Shown here piece by piece: positions 30,903 to 39,708 of a DNA stretch of 64,000 nucleotides. A program made the position numbers and the translations under genes. The notes below the pieces were generated by a model, which did not search any database, was not told where the DNA came from, and was given only the letters and a program-made list of their open reading frames with translations. The first letter of the stretch is position 1, and each line of letters starts with the position of its first letter. The stretch covers positions 1 through 64,000 of the forward strand of contig NZ_RJKS01000002.1 of the NCBI RefSeq assembly GCF_003762905.1. Direction: 5' to 3'. This DNA is from Curtobacterium sp. ZW137. Lineage in GTDB: Bacteria > Actinomycetota > Actinomycetes > Actinomycetales > Microbacteriaceae.

Positions 30903-31424
30903 CTACGGTGCGTCGACCCCGACCCCGACCCCGGTGAAGCCGGCGACGGTCGCGTCGTCCTCGGCGAACGTGAAGCGCGCGTCCACCGTGCCGCCGTCCA
31001 GCACGGCCGGCAGCCAGTACTTCGCGTCGTCCCACATCGCCGCGTAGGGCACCGCGTCGACGGGGATCCACCGCGGCTCGAGCTCGTCGCTCGCCGTCGG
31101 GGTGCCGGACCAGTGCCGGCAGACGAACACGTCCGAGAACTGGGACCAGGACGGCCGGTACGGGAACCGGTAGTCCAACGTGCCACGAGCCTCCAGATCG
31201 GCCGGGTCGAGCCGCAGGCCGACCTCTTCAGCCACCTCGCGCACGGCGGTCTCGACAGCCGCCTCCCCCGGCTCACGCTTGCCGCCGGGCCCCACCAGCC
31301 GACCGGTCCCGAGCCCGCGGCGCTTCTCGCCGAGCAGGACCTCAGGGCCCTCGGCGCCGTCCCGCAGCAGGTACACGACGACCACGCGGGGGTGCTGGTT
31401 CTTCGTCTCGTCGCGCTCGCTCAC
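30903..31424 (-). CDS. Nudix hydrolase
   Basis: A 173-residue nucleoside-diphosphate-X hydrolase. The Nudix box is visible as GPGGKREPGEAAVETAVREV followed by AEEVGL, with the catalytic Glu pair in REVAEE. The N-terminus RVVVVYLLRDGAEGPEVLLGEK and the late WDDAKYWLP segment recall the MTH1/8-oxo-dGTP diphosphatase group, which cleans the nucleotide pool, but the substrate is not certain. GTG at 31424 is my choice. An ATG seven codons earlier is possible. It is divergent from the 116-aa gene. Confidence 0.88.
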   Translation of the reverse strand: MSERDETKNQHPRVVVVYLLRDGAEGPEVLLGEKRRGLGTGRLVGPGGKREPGEAAVETAVREVAEEVGLRLDPADLEARGTLDYRFPYRPSWSQFSDVFVCRHWSGTPTASDELEPRWIPVDAVPYAAMWDDAKYWLPAVLDGGTVDARFTFAEDDATVAGFTGVGVGVDAP

Positions 31425-31488
31425 GTGTCCAGTGTGGCCGATCATCTGGCGTACGCTCGTTCCATGGCAGGCGTGCTGCGGGGGCACC

Positions 31489-31839
31489 ATGGCTGAGCAC
31501 CGGCGATTCGGGCGCAGCCTCGAAGTGCTGCGCGCGGAGGCCGCCGAGGAGATCTCGATGATCGTCGAGCACCGCTCCCGGCAGGGCGACGACCCCTGGG
31601 ACTTCATGCCGATGCTGCCGACCGTCGACGAGCAGGTCGTGCTCATCCTCCGCGCCGAGGCACTCGAACTCGACGCGGCGATCGGGCAGCGCAGCGCGCA
31701 GTGGTCGATGCACCCGGCGTCCGGACACGGCACCCAGCTCGGCGAGGAGTACCACCGCCTGCGCCGCATCGCGCTCCAGCACCCGGAGCTCACCGAGGCC
31801 GTCTGGAAACTGATGGGCGCCCTGCCGAAGCAGCAGTGA
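31489..31839 (+). CDS. Conserved small cytosolic protein, unknown function
   Basis: A 116-residue soluble, mostly helical protein (LEVLRAEAAEEISMIVEHRS, EYHRLRRIALQHPELTEAVW). I do not recognise a domain. The ATG at 31489 is preceded by GGGGCACC with no clear SD. It ends 19 bp before pabC on the same strand and could share its transcript. Confidence 0.65.
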   Translation: MAEHRRFGRSLEVLRAEAAEEISMIVEHRSRQGDDPWDFMPMLPTVDEQVVLILRAEALELDAAIGQRSAQWSMHPASGHGTQLGEEYHRLRRIALQHPELTEAVWKLMGALPKQQ

Positions 31840-31858
31840 CGTGGGGTTGGATGGGTGC

Positions 31859-32749
31859 ATGACCGAAACCGTGCTCGCCGTCCTCAACCAGCCCTCCCGT
31901 GACGCCGCGCCGCACGACCCGTCCGCCGACGCGTTCACCTTCGCCGCCCCGCTCGAGGAACACGTGCAGGTGCAAGACCTCGGGATCATCCGCGGCGACG
32001 GGGTCTTCGAGACGATCACGGTCGTCGACGGCCGGCCGCAGGCGCTCGAGGCGCACCTCGACCGGTTCGTCCGCTCCGCACGCATGCTCGACCTGCCGCT
32101 GCCCGACCTCGACGCCTGGCGCCGCGCGATCGAAGCCGTCTGCGCCGAACTGGACCCCGTGCACGAGGCGTTCGCGAAGACCGTGCTGACCCGCGGCGTC
32201 GAGGGTTCGGACCGGCCGACGGGCTGGGTGTACGCGGCCGCGTCCGGGGACTCCACCGCGGCACGGACCCGCGGGATCTCCGTCGTCACGCTCGACCGCG
32301 GGTACCGGCACGACGTCGAGCGGACCTCCCCGTGGCTGCTGCAGGGCGCGAAGACGCTGTCCTACGCGGTGAACATGGCCGCCCTCCGCGAAGCCGTCCG
32401 TCGCGGGGCGGAGGACGCCCTGTTCGTCTCGACCGACGGCTACGTGCTCGAAGGGACCCGGGCGAACCTGATCCTGTCGGTCGGTGGCCGGCTCGTGACG
32501 CCGCGGACCGACATCGGGATCCTCGCCGGGACGACCCAGGCGGACGTGTTCCGCTTCGCCGAGACCGAGGGCATCGAGACCGCCTACGAGCTCGTCACGC
32601 TCGACGACCTCCGGGCCGCTGACGCCCTGTGGCTGGTGTCGAGCGTGCGGCAGGCTGCGCCGATCCGACTCGTGAACGGGGACGAGCGGGCGATGGACCT
32701 GCCGCTCACGGAGCGGATCAACGAGTTCCTGCTGTCGCGCGAGTCCTGA
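31859..32749 (+). CDS. pabC: Aminodeoxychorismate lyase / class IV aminotransferase
   Basis: A 296-residue PLP-dependent fold-type IV enzyme. The sequence VQDLGIIRGDGVFETITVVDG matches the start of PabC and branched-chain aminotransferases. The PLP lysine is in LLQGAKTLSYAVNMAAL, and EGTRANLILSVGG with GILAGTTQADV completes the signature. Active PabC makes p-aminobenzoate from aminodeoxychorismate. A partner pabB is at 53.8-55.4 kb. The family also holds D-amino acid transaminases, so the call is probable rather than certain. ATG at 31859 follows a GGGGTTGG stretch. Confidence 0.83.
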   Translation: MTETVLAVLNQPSRDAAPHDPSADAFTFAAPLEEHVQVQDLGIIRGDGVFETITVVDGRPQALEAHLDRFVRSARMLDLPLPDLDAWRRAIEAVCAELDPVHEAFAKTVLTRGVEGSDRPTGWVYAAASGDSTAARTRGISVVTLDRGYRHDVERTSPWLLQGAKTLSYAVNMAALREAVRRGAEDALFVSTDGYVLEGTRANLILSVGGRLVTPRTDIGILAGTTQADVFRFAETEGIETAYELVTLDDLRAADALWLVSSVRQAAPIRLVNGDERAMDLPLTERINEFLLSRES

Positions 32750-32827
32750 CGGGGCGCGGGCCGCGGGCGCGGGCGCGGGGCGCAGGCCGCGGGCGGGTGC
32801 GCGTGCCGCGGGCGGGTGCGGGCGCCG
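32750..32827. repeat. GC-rich direct repeats between pabC and the amidohydrolase
   Basis: The unit GCCGCGGGCGGGTGCG recurs, with related GCCGCGGGCGCGGGCGC strings, between convergent genes. No clean hairpin is evident. Confidence 0.6.
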
Positions 32828-34027
32828 CTACCAGCGCGGGGTGATGACGCCGACGCCGTCGGCCCACTCGAACACCTGCCGGCCGTCGATCCACACGCGG
32901 TTCGCGCGGCTCGTCGCGTCGAGCGGATCGCCGGACCAGAGCACGAGGTCCGCGTCGTACCCGGCCTCGAGCCGGCCGACGCGGTCCCCGAACCCGAGGA
33001 ACGTCGCCGGGTTCGTCGTGAGCGCTTCGAGCGCCGTCTGACGCGGGAGTCCGTCCCGCACGGCCATGGTCGCCTGGGTGACGAGCATGGCGATCGGGAC
33101 GACGGGTGCGTCGGTCGTGATCGCCACCCGCACCCCGGCTGCGGCGAGCGCCGCGAGGTGCGGGATCCCGCGGTCCCGGAGCTCGACCTTCGACCGGCTC
33201 GTGAACAGCGGGCCGTAGATCACCGGGATGTCCTTCGCCGCCAGCACGTCGGCGATCTTGTGCGCCTCGGTGCCGTGGTTCACGACGAGGCGGTAGCCGA
33301 ACTCCTCGGACAGGCGGATCGCGGTCGCGATGTCGTCGTGGCGGTGGGTGTGCTGGTCCCAGGCGAGCTCGCCGTCGAGCACGCGGGCGAGCGTCTCCTT
33401 CGTGAGGTCACGCTCGAACGGCTCGCCCTTCGACTCCGCTGCGGCACGGGCCTTCCGGTAGTGGTCGGCGGCCGCGAACGCCTCTCGGATGACCTTGGCG
33501 ACGCCGAGCCGTGTGGACGGGGTCTGGCCCTTGTCGCCGTAGACGCGCTTCGGGTTCTCGCCGAGGGCGCTCTTCACGCTGACGGCGTCGGAGATCAGCT
33601 GCTCGTCGATCGTGCGGCCGCCCCACGTCTTGATCGCGACGGACTGCCCGCCGATGGGGTTGCCCGAGCCCGGCTTCACGACGATGGCCGTGATGCCGCC
33701 GGACAGGGCGTCCCGGAAGCCCTCGTCGTCGATGTCCACGGCGTCGATCGCGCGGACGGCCGCCTGGTTCGGGCCGGTGAGCTCGTTCGTGTCGTTGCCG
33801 GCCGGGCCGTTCGCTTCCTCGTGGATGCCGACGTGCCCGTGCGCCTCGACGAAGCCGGGCAGGAGCCACGCGCCGGCGGCGTCCACCACGGGGACGCCGG
33901 GCGGCGGGACCACGTCGGGCCCGAGCGCGGTGATGCGACCGTCCTCGACGACGACCGCTCCGCCGTCGAACTCCGGAGAGGTGACGGGGACGACGTGGGC
34001 ACCGGTGATCGCGAAGGAGTTCGTCAT
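32828..34027 (-). CDS. Amidohydrolase family protein
   Basis: A 399-residue metal-dependent hydrolase of the imidazolonepropionase-like group. The metal site begins with GFVEAHGHVGIHEE (HxH). DQHTHRHDDIATAI and VVNHGTEAHKIADVL supply further His ligands, and VAITTDAPVVP carries the catalytic Asp. The C-terminal ATFLGFGDRVGRLEAGYDADLVLWSGDPL is typical of the superfamily. The substrate is unknown; cyclic amides or peptide-like compounds are usual. The start ATG at 34027 matches the normal beginning of the beta-sandwich. It is divergent from the Fic gene. Confidence 0.9.
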   Translation of the reverse strand: MTNSFAITGAHVVPVTSPEFDGGAVVVEDGRITALGPDVVPPPGVPVVDAAGAWLLPGFVEAHGHVGIHEEANGPAGNDTNELTGPNQAAVRAIDAVDIDDEGFRDALSGGITAIVVKPGSGNPIGGQSVAIKTWGGRTIDEQLISDAVSVKSALGENPKRVYGDKGQTPSTRLGVAKVIREAFAAADHYRKARAAAESKGEPFERDLTKETLARVLDGELAWDQHTHRHDDIATAIRLSEEFGYRLVVNHGTEAHKIADVLAAKDIPVIYGPLFTSRSKVELRDRGIPHLAALAAAGVRVAITTDAPVVPIAMLVTQATMAVRDGLPRQTALEALTTNPATFLGFGDRVGRLEAGYDADLVLWSGDPLDATSRANRVWIDGRQVFEWADGVGVITPRW

Positions 34028-34134
34028 GTCGTCCACCGTATCGAGGGGATCCGACACGGAGCCGGAATGCGAAATACAGACCGTTGGCGCCCCGCGCTCG
34101 TTCATGCCTACGGTTCTGGGAACAGGAGGCGGAC

Positions 34135-35322
34135 ATGGACCGGACCGGACACGATCGACTGGCAGAGGTGCCACGGCACACCACGACCGAGCGACCCTGG
34201 CGAAGCGCGCTCCGGGGACCGCGGGCCGACCGGATGACGACGTCCGTCACGGCGTCGGTCCCACCCCGGATCGCCGAGCTCGTGGTCGCGCCGCTGCCGG
34301 ACGACCTCGCCCTGCTCGACCGCGCGGCCGATGCGCTCCGGACCCTGGACGACGACCACGGCGCCCGGCTCGCGCCACTCGCCGCCCTGCTCGCCCGCAC
34401 CGAAGCGGTGGCGTCCTCCCGGATCGAGGACGAGCACGCGGATCTCGACGACTACGCCCGCGCCGTCGTGGGCATCCGCGCGAACACGAGCGCCACCCTG
34501 ATGGTCGCCGCGACCGCGGCCGTTCGTCGGCTGAGCGCGGACGCCGGGCGCGGCGCCATCACCGAGCGATCGATCCTCGCCGCACACCACGAGCTCATGC
34601 GGGACGACCCGGTGGACGGCCGGGCTGCGGGCTCCTACCGGACGGTGCAGAACTGGATCGGCGGTGGCAGCACCCCGCGGCTCGCGACCTACGTCCCGCC
34701 GCCTCCGGAGCTCGTCAGCGACGCGATGGCCGACCTGCTCGCGTTCCTCGCCCGCGATGACGTGCACCCCATCGCACAGGCAGCGATCGCGCACGCCCAG
34801 TTCGAGTCGATCCACCCCTTCACCGACGGCAACGGGCGGATCGGCCGGGCGCTGATGGGCGCAGTCTTCCGCCGGCGCGGGCTGACGACCACGTTGACGG
34901 CACCGGTCGCGACGGCGTTGGTCGCCGACCGGGCGCGGTACTTCGACCACCTGGTGCGGTACCGCTTCGGGTCCGTGCACGACTTCGTCGCCGACCTGGC
35001 GATCGCGGTCGGCACCGCCTGCGACGAAGCATCGGTCACTGCGCTGCTCCTCGGCGAGCACACGTCGGACGACGGCGGGGACGGCCTGCTCGAGGACCCG
35101 GTCCTCACCGAGGACCGGGCGCTCGAACTCGCTGCGGCGGCCGGCGTGACGACCGACGACCACGTCGACCGTCTCATCCGTGCCGGCGTCATCCGTCCGG
35201 TGACCACCCGACGCCGCAACCGCGCGTGGCTGGTCACCGGCGTCGCGACAGAGCTCGACGCGTTCGCCGAGCGGGTGCGCGCAGCGGTGCTGCGCGGGGA
35301 GCCGTACGGGGATGCGGCCTAG
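34135..35322 (+). CDS. Fic family AMP-transferase-like protein
   Basis: A 395-residue protein. The Fic loop HPFTDGNGRIGRAL is complete, so transfer of AMP (or another group) to a target hydroxyl is expected. An upstream helix reads TEAVASSRIEDEHADLDDY. This resembles the built-in inhibitory motif (S/T)xxxE(G/N) of class II Fic proteins, with D instead of G/N after the Glu. A winged-helix-like C-terminal domain follows (VDRLIRAGVIRPVTTRRRNR). AGGAGG is 5-6 nt before the ATG. There is no separate antitoxin gene, in keeping with self-inhibition. The target is unknown. Confidence 0.9.
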   Translation: MDRTGHDRLAEVPRHTTTERPWRSALRGPRADRMTTSVTASVPPRIAELVVAPLPDDLALLDRAADALRTLDDDHGARLAPLAALLARTEAVASSRIEDEHADLDDYARAVVGIRANTSATLMVAATAAVRRLSADAGRGAITERSILAAHHELMRDDPVDGRAAGSYRTVQNWIGGGSTPRLATYVPPPPELVSDAMADLLAFLARDDVHPIAQAAIAHAQFESIHPFTDGNGRIGRALMGAVFRRRGLTTTLTAPVATALVADRARYFDHLVRYRFGSVHDFVADLAIAVGTACDEASVTALLLGEHTSDDGGDGLLEDPVLTEDRALELAAAAGVTTDDHVDRLIRAGVIRPVTTRRRNRAWLVTGVATELDAFAERVRAAVLRGEPYGDAA

Positions 35323-35325
35323 GCT
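35320..35325 (+). promoter_or_regulatory. -10 box overlapping the fic stop codon
   Basis: TAGGCT begins with the TAG stop of the Fic gene and ends 6 nt before the GTG at 35332. It would give a leaderless transcript for the peptidase gene. Confidence 0.45.
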
Positions 35326-35331
35326 GGACCG

Positions 35332-37503
35332 GTGAGCAGCGAGCACGAAGCGACCACCCCGCCGACCGCCGAGAAGCGTCCGGTGACCCGAACGCACCAC
35401 GGCATCGACTTCGTCGACGACTACGAGTGGCTGCGTGACAAGGAGTCCCCGGACACCATCGCGTACCTCGAAGCGGAGAACGCCCACACCGAGGCGTCGA
35501 CGAAGCACCTCGCCGCACTGCGGGAGCGCATCTTCGGGGAGGTCAAGGGCCGCGTGCAGGAGACCGACCTCTCCGTTCCGGTGCGCATGGGCGAGTGGTG
35601 GTACTTCACCCGCACCAGCGAAGGCAGCCAGTACGGGGTCCAGTGCCGCGCACCGATCAGCGGCCCGGACGACTGGACACCGCCGACGCTCGACGACGGC
35701 GCGGCGACGCTCCCCGGCGAGCAGGTCGTCCTCGACGGCAACGCACTCGCCGACGGCCACGACTTCTTCTCGCTGGGCTCCTACGACATCACCGACGACG
35801 GCACCCGGCTGGTGTACGGCGTCGACGTCGCCGGTGACGAGCGCTACACCCTGCACATCCGTGACCTCACCACCGGCAACGACCTCCCCGACGTGGTCGA
35901 GAACACCGGCTCCGGTGCCACGTTCGACCCCTCCGGCCGGTTCGTGTTCTACCCGACGGTGGACGAGTCCTGGCGCCCGGACCGGATCTGGCGGCACACG
36001 GTCGGCACCGCGGCGGCGGAGGACGTCGTCGTGTTCGAAGAGCCGGACGACCGCTACTGGGTCGGTGTCGGCGTGACCCGGTCCTCGCAGTACATCGTCA
36101 TCGAGCTGGGCTCGAAGATCACCTCCGAAGCGTGGATCCTCGACGCGGCCGACCCCACCGGTGAGTTCCAGGTCGTCTGGCCCCGCCGGGACGGCGTCGA
36201 GTACGAGATCGAGCACGCCATCGTCGGTGGCAGCGACCGGCTGCTCATCCTGCACAACGACGGCGCCGAGAACTTCGAGCTCGTGGACGTCCCCGCCGAT
36301 GACCCGAACTCCGAGACCGACCGCCGCATCGTCGTCGCGCACCACACCGAGCGCCGCATCGAGTCGGTGGACGCGTTCGCCGGGCACCTCGCGCTCGAGT
36401 ACCGGGCCGAGGCGCTCCCCCGCGTCGCGATCATCCCGATCGACGGCGACGGCTACGGCGACGCGAACGAGGTCCACTTCGACGAGGCGCTGTTCTCCGC
36501 CGGCCTCGGCGGCAACCCGGAGTGGGAGCAGCCCACGCTCCGCATCGGGTTCACCTCGTTCGTCACGCCGTCGGAAGTGAGCGACCTCGACCTCGCGACG
36601 GGCGAGGTCACCGTGCTGAAGCGCCAGCCCGTGCTCGGCGGCTACGACCCGGCCGACTACGTGCAGGAGCGGGACTGGGCCACGGCGGAGGACGGCACCC
36701 GCGTGCCGGTCTCCCTCGTCTGGCGCCGTGACGCCGTCGATCCCGACGCGCCGTCACCGCTGCACCTGTACGGGTACGGCTCGTACGAGCACTCCATCGA
36801 CCCGGGCTTCAGCGTGATGCGCCTGTCGCTGCTCGACCGCGGCGTCGTGTTCGCGGTCGCGCACGTCCGCGGCGGCGGCGAGATGGGCCGGCACTGGTAC
36901 GAGAACGGCAAGACCCTCACGAAGAAGAACACCTTCACGGACTTCGTCGCGGTCGCCGACCACCTCATCGCCACCGGCCGCACCACCGCGGACCGACTCG
37001 TGGCCGAGGGCGGCAGCGCCGGCGGACTCCTGATGGGCGCCGTCGCGAACATCGCCCCCGACCGGTTCGCGGGCATCGTGGCGGCAGTCCCCTTCGTCGA
37101 CGCGCTGACGAGCATCCTCGACCCGGACCTGCCCCTCACGGTCATCGAGTGGGACGAGTGGGGCGACCCCCTGCACGACGCCGAGGTCTACCGGTACATG
37201 AGCGAGTACACGCCGTACGAGAACGTGCGCGACGACGTCCGGTACCCCGCGATCCTCGCCGTCACGTCGATCAACGACACCCGGGTGCTCTACGTCGAGC
37301 CGGCGAAGTGGACCGCCAAGCTGCGGGAGGTCGGGGCGCCCGTGCTCCTGAAGACCGAGATGGCGGCCGGCCACGGTGGCGTCAGCGGCCGGTACGCATC
37401 GTGGCGGGAGCGGGCCTTCGAGCTCGCGTGGATCCTCGACACGCTCGGGTTGGCCGAGGTCTCCCCCGCGGCGGCCACGGCAGCCCCGATCGCCGCCGGC
37501 TGA
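35332..37503 (+). CDS. S9 family peptidase (prolyl oligopeptidase/oligopeptidase B-like)
   Basis: A 723-residue serine peptidase. A seven-bladed propeller (about 60-430) is followed by an alpha/beta-hydrolase domain. The nucleophile is in AEGGSAGGLLMGAV. The Asp is in the INDTRVLYVEPAKW stretch and the His in MAAGHGGVSGRYASWRE. GSYEHSIDPGFSVMRLSLLDRG is typical of oligopeptidase B, which cuts short peptides after basic residues. It is cytosolic with no signal peptide. The GTG at 35332 is 9 nt after the fic stop. Confidence 0.94.
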   Translation: MSSEHEATTPPTAEKRPVTRTHHGIDFVDDYEWLRDKESPDTIAYLEAENAHTEASTKHLAALRERIFGEVKGRVQETDLSVPVRMGEWWYFTRTSEGSQYGVQCRAPISGPDDWTPPTLDDGAATLPGEQVVLDGNALADGHDFFSLGSYDITDDGTRLVYGVDVAGDERYTLHIRDLTTGNDLPDVVENTGSGATFDPSGRFVFYPTVDESWRPDRIWRHTVGTAAAEDVVVFEEPDDRYWVGVGVTRSSQYIVIELGSKITSEAWILDAADPTGEFQVVWPRRDGVEYEIEHAIVGGSDRLLILHNDGAENFELVDVPADDPNSETDRRIVVAHHTERRIESVDAFAGHLALEYRAEALPRVAIIPIDGDGYGDANEVHFDEALFSAGLGGNPEWEQPTLRIGFTSFVTPSEVSDLDLATGEVTVLKRQPVLGGYDPADYVQERDWATAEDGTRVPVSLVWRRDAVDPDAPSPLHLYGYGSYEHSIDPGFSVMRLSLLDRGVVFAVAHVRGGGEMGRHWYENGKTLTKKNTFTDFVAVADHLIATGRTTADRLVAEGGSAGGLLMGAVANIAPDRFAGIVAAVPFVDALTSILDPDLPLTVIEWDEWGDPLHDAEVYRYMSEYTPYENVRDDVRYPAILAVTSINDTRVLYVEPAKWTAKLREVGAPVLLKTEMAAGHGGVSGRYASWRERAFELAWILDTLGLAEVSPAAATAAPIAAG

Positions 37504-37513
37504 GCCGGGCCAG

Positions 37514-37548
37514 GCCCGGGCCAGGCCCGGGCCCGGCCTGGCCCGGGC
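37514..37548. terminator. GC-only hairpin after the S9 peptidase gene
   Basis: GCCCGGGCCAGGCC (37514-37527) pairs perfectly with GGCCTGGCCCGGGC (37535-37548) over a 7-nt loop, 10 bp after the stop. Confidence 0.75.
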
Positions 37549-37560
37549 GGGCGGGCGCGG

Positions 37561-37618
37561 TCGAGTGCGCAGAAATGGGCTCCCAGCACCCCTTCGCGCG
37601 CATCGTCTGCGCACTCGA
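37561..37618. repeat. Inverted repeat between convergent genes
   Basis: The 13-bp arms TCGAGTGCGCAGA (37561-37573) and TCTGCGCACTCGA (37606-37618) are perfect, around a 32-nt loop. It may be a terminator for the CYTH-CHAD gene or another intergenic repeat. Confidence 0.7.
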
Positions 37619-37657
37619 TCGACCGGCGACCCGCGCCCGCGGCCCGGCGCCCCGCCG

Positions 37658-39187
37658 TCACACGCGGTTGAGCGCGTGCACCGCCTCGTCGTAGGACTCC
37701 TCGGCGAGACGCACGCGGTCCCCCGCGAGCACCCCGTACCCGAACGTGCCCTCGCCACCACGCTCCGCGATCCCGGCGTTCGTCCGCAGCGCGTCGAGCG
37801 CGTACAGGGACCGCACCCGCTCGGTGAGCACGTCCGCCGCGGTCCCGATGCGCTTCCAGAGCGCGTGCGGGAACGCGTCGTCCCCGAGCACGTCCATCGC
37901 GAGCCGCGCCCGCATCGTGCCCTGCCATGCCCGCTCGGTGGCCTCGCGGTCGGCGGTCTCGCGCTCGGCGGCCGTGTCCGAGGTGTCGTCGGCGACGGCG
38001 TCGCGGACGAGCTCCCGCACGTGCGGCTTCACCGTCGCGGAGACGTCCTGCGCGACCTTCTTCGGCGACCGCAGCGCCCACTCCGTCGGCGCGGGACGCT
38101 CGACCGCGTCGTCGAGGGCGTCGAGCAGCTCCAGGAACGGCTCGCCGTGCAGCGCCGCAACGACGTCGCGCACGGCCTGGTCGCGCCGTTCGCGCGTGGC
38201 CGCGAGGATCCGCTCACGCGTCATCGCGTCGACGAGCGCGTCCTGCGCCGGTGTCGAGGCACGCGGCAGCCGCTCGATCAGGTACTCGGCGAGGGCGGCG
38301 CGAGCGGTCACCCCGGCGAGGTCGTCCGCCGCTGCCGCTGCACGGTCCACTGCGTCGGTCGCGGGGAACGCCGGACGGTACGCACCGAGGATCGCGGCGA
38401 TCTCGAGCGTGGTCGCGGCCGTCTGCCGGAGTTCCGCGTTCTCACCGGACCGCAGCCGGGCCTCCTGGCCGAGCAGCGCGGAGCGCAGCTTCCGGAGTCG
38501 CTTCGTGAGGATCCGTGCGGTCGTGCCCTTCTCGGGTCGGTCGACCGTCTGGAGGCGCGGTGCCGGTGCTCCTGCCAGCCCACGTGCCAGCTTGGACGCG
38601 ACGGCGGCGGGGCCGGCCCCCACGGCCTGGAAGCGGCCGTCCAGCGATGCGAAGAACTCGTGGGCGATCTGCGGGTCGACACCCTCGACCGTCTCCACCT
38701 CGACCTCGCGCCAGGTGCGCGGGTCGGCGGGAGCGTCGTCGTCGAGGCGCTGCGCGCTGACGCGGTCGTCGGCGAGCTCGGCGATCTGGTCGCCGTCCTC
38801 GTCGAGGAGCCGGGTGACCGTCCGGGTCGTGGTGATCCGGACGACGGGGCGCAGGCCACGGCCGCGGCGTTCGGTGAACAGCGCGGCGAGGACGTCCACC
38901 GGCACGGTGTCCGGGTCGTCGGTCAGCGGGAAGTGCTGCTCGTGCCGGACCGTGTCCGACTCGGCGCGCTTGATGTGCCACCCGGCGTCGGGCCCACCGG
39001 TCCGGCGCCGCACGGTCACCCGGGAGGCGACGAGGTCGTACCGCTCGGTGTCCCAGTAGGTGGCGTCGAGCTCGAAGGGCTCCTGGCGGTCGAGTTGCAG
39101 GATCCCTCCGGCGCCGATCAGGTCGGGGAGGTCGGCCCCGTCGGGCAGGTCGTACGTGCGCTCGATCTCGAGGTGCGTGTCCGTCAC
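37658..39187 (-). CDS. CYTH and CHAD domain-containing protein
   Basis: A 509-residue protein. The N-terminal CYTH domain (about 1-200) starts LEIERTYDL (ExExK-type, here EIER) and contains charged strands such as VTVRRRTGGPDAGWHIKRAE that hold triphosphates and metal. The C-terminal CHAD domain (about 215-509) is helical and rich in conserved His/Arg patches (TKRLRKLRSALL, TMRARLAMDVLGDDAFPHALWKRI). CHAD domains bind polyphosphate, so a role in polyphosphate granules or triphosphate turnover is likely. ATG at 39187. It is divergent from the mycoredoxin gene. Confidence 0.93.
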   Translation of the reverse strand: MTDTHLEIERTYDLPDGADLPDLIGAGGILQLDRQEPFELDATYWDTERYDLVASRVTVRRRTGGPDAGWHIKRAESDTVRHEQHFPLTDDPDTVPVDVLAALFTERRGRGLRPVVRITTTRTVTRLLDEDGDQIAELADDRVSAQRLDDDAPADPRTWREVEVETVEGVDPQIAHEFFASLDGRFQAVGAGPAAVASKLARGLAGAPAPRLQTVDRPEKGTTARILTKRLRKLRSALLGQEARLRSGENAELRQTAATTLEIAAILGAYRPAFPATDAVDRAAAAADDLAGVTARAALAEYLIERLPRASTPAQDALVDAMTRERILAATRERRDQAVRDVVAALHGEPFLELLDALDDAVERPAPTEWALRSPKKVAQDVSATVKPHVRELVRDAVADDTSDTAAERETADREATERAWQGTMRARLAMDVLGDDAFPHALWKRIGTAADVLTERVRSLYALDALRTNAGIAERGGEGTFGYGVLAGDRVRLAEESYDEAVHALNRV

Positions 39188-39234
39188 ACGCTCTTGTCTA
39201 CCAGGCCGTGCGGGGAGCTCCGAACCACGCGGGT

Positions 39235-39240
39235 TAGCCT
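39235..39240 (+). promoter_or_regulatory. -10 box for the mycoredoxin gene
   Basis: TAGCCT ends 6 nt before the ATG at 39247, again the leaderless spacing. Confidence 0.5.
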
Positions 39241-39246
39241 GAGCGC

Positions 39247-39519
39247 ATGAGCGAGACGATCACCCGCGACGCGTTCGTGCCGGAGGCCGGCGCCGTCACG
39301 ATGTTCACGACCACCTGGTGCGGCTACTGCGCCCGCCTGAAGAACCAGATGTCGAAGGCCGGCGTTCCCTTCCGGGAGGTCGACATCGAAGCGACCCCCG
39401 GTACCGCCGAGCTCGTCGCCGAGGTCAACGGCGGCAACCAGACCGTGCCGACCCTGGTGTTCCCGGACGGCAGCACCGCGACGAACCCGTCCCTCGCCGA
39501 GGTGCAGTCCCGCATCTGA
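39247..39519 (+). CDS. Mycoredoxin/glutaredoxin family protein
   Basis: A 90-residue thioredoxin-fold protein. The active site is CGYC within MFTTTWCGYCARLKNQM, as in mycoredoxin-1, which reduces mycothiol mixed disulfides in actinobacteria. The cis-Pro loop is QTVPTLVFPDGS. Its size and motif favour mycoredoxin over NrdH (usually CxQC). ATG at 39247 is 6 nt after the -10 box and has no SD. It is convergent with the SNF2 helicase across a strong palindrome. Confidence 0.9.
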   Translation: MSETITRDAFVPEAGAVTMFTTTWCGYCARLKNQMSKAGVPFREVDIEATPGTAELVAEVNGGNQTVPTLVFPDGSTATNPSLAEVQSRI

Positions 39520-39562
39520 CGCGGCGACGCCCGCGGGACGCCGACGCCGGCGCCCGGCCGTT

Positions 39563-39622
39563 GCACAACAGAAAGCAGTCCGCACCACGCGATCACGTGG
39601 TGCGGACTGCTTTTGGTTGTGC
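39563..39622. repeat. 60-bp inverted repeat with 27-bp arms
   Basis: Arms 39563-39589 and 39596-39622 run inward through AAAGCAGTCCGCACCACG and pair with two mismatches around the loop CGATCA. It lies between convergent genes. The size exceeds that of a usual terminator and the composition (AACAG...CTGTT edges) differs from its GC-rich surroundings. Confidence 0.85.
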
Positions 39623-39708
39623 GGGAGCGAACGGCACCGGCACCGCGCGGGCACCGGCGCGGGCACCGGCGCGGCACGCGGCCGCCGGCGCGGCACGCGG
39701 CCGCCGGG

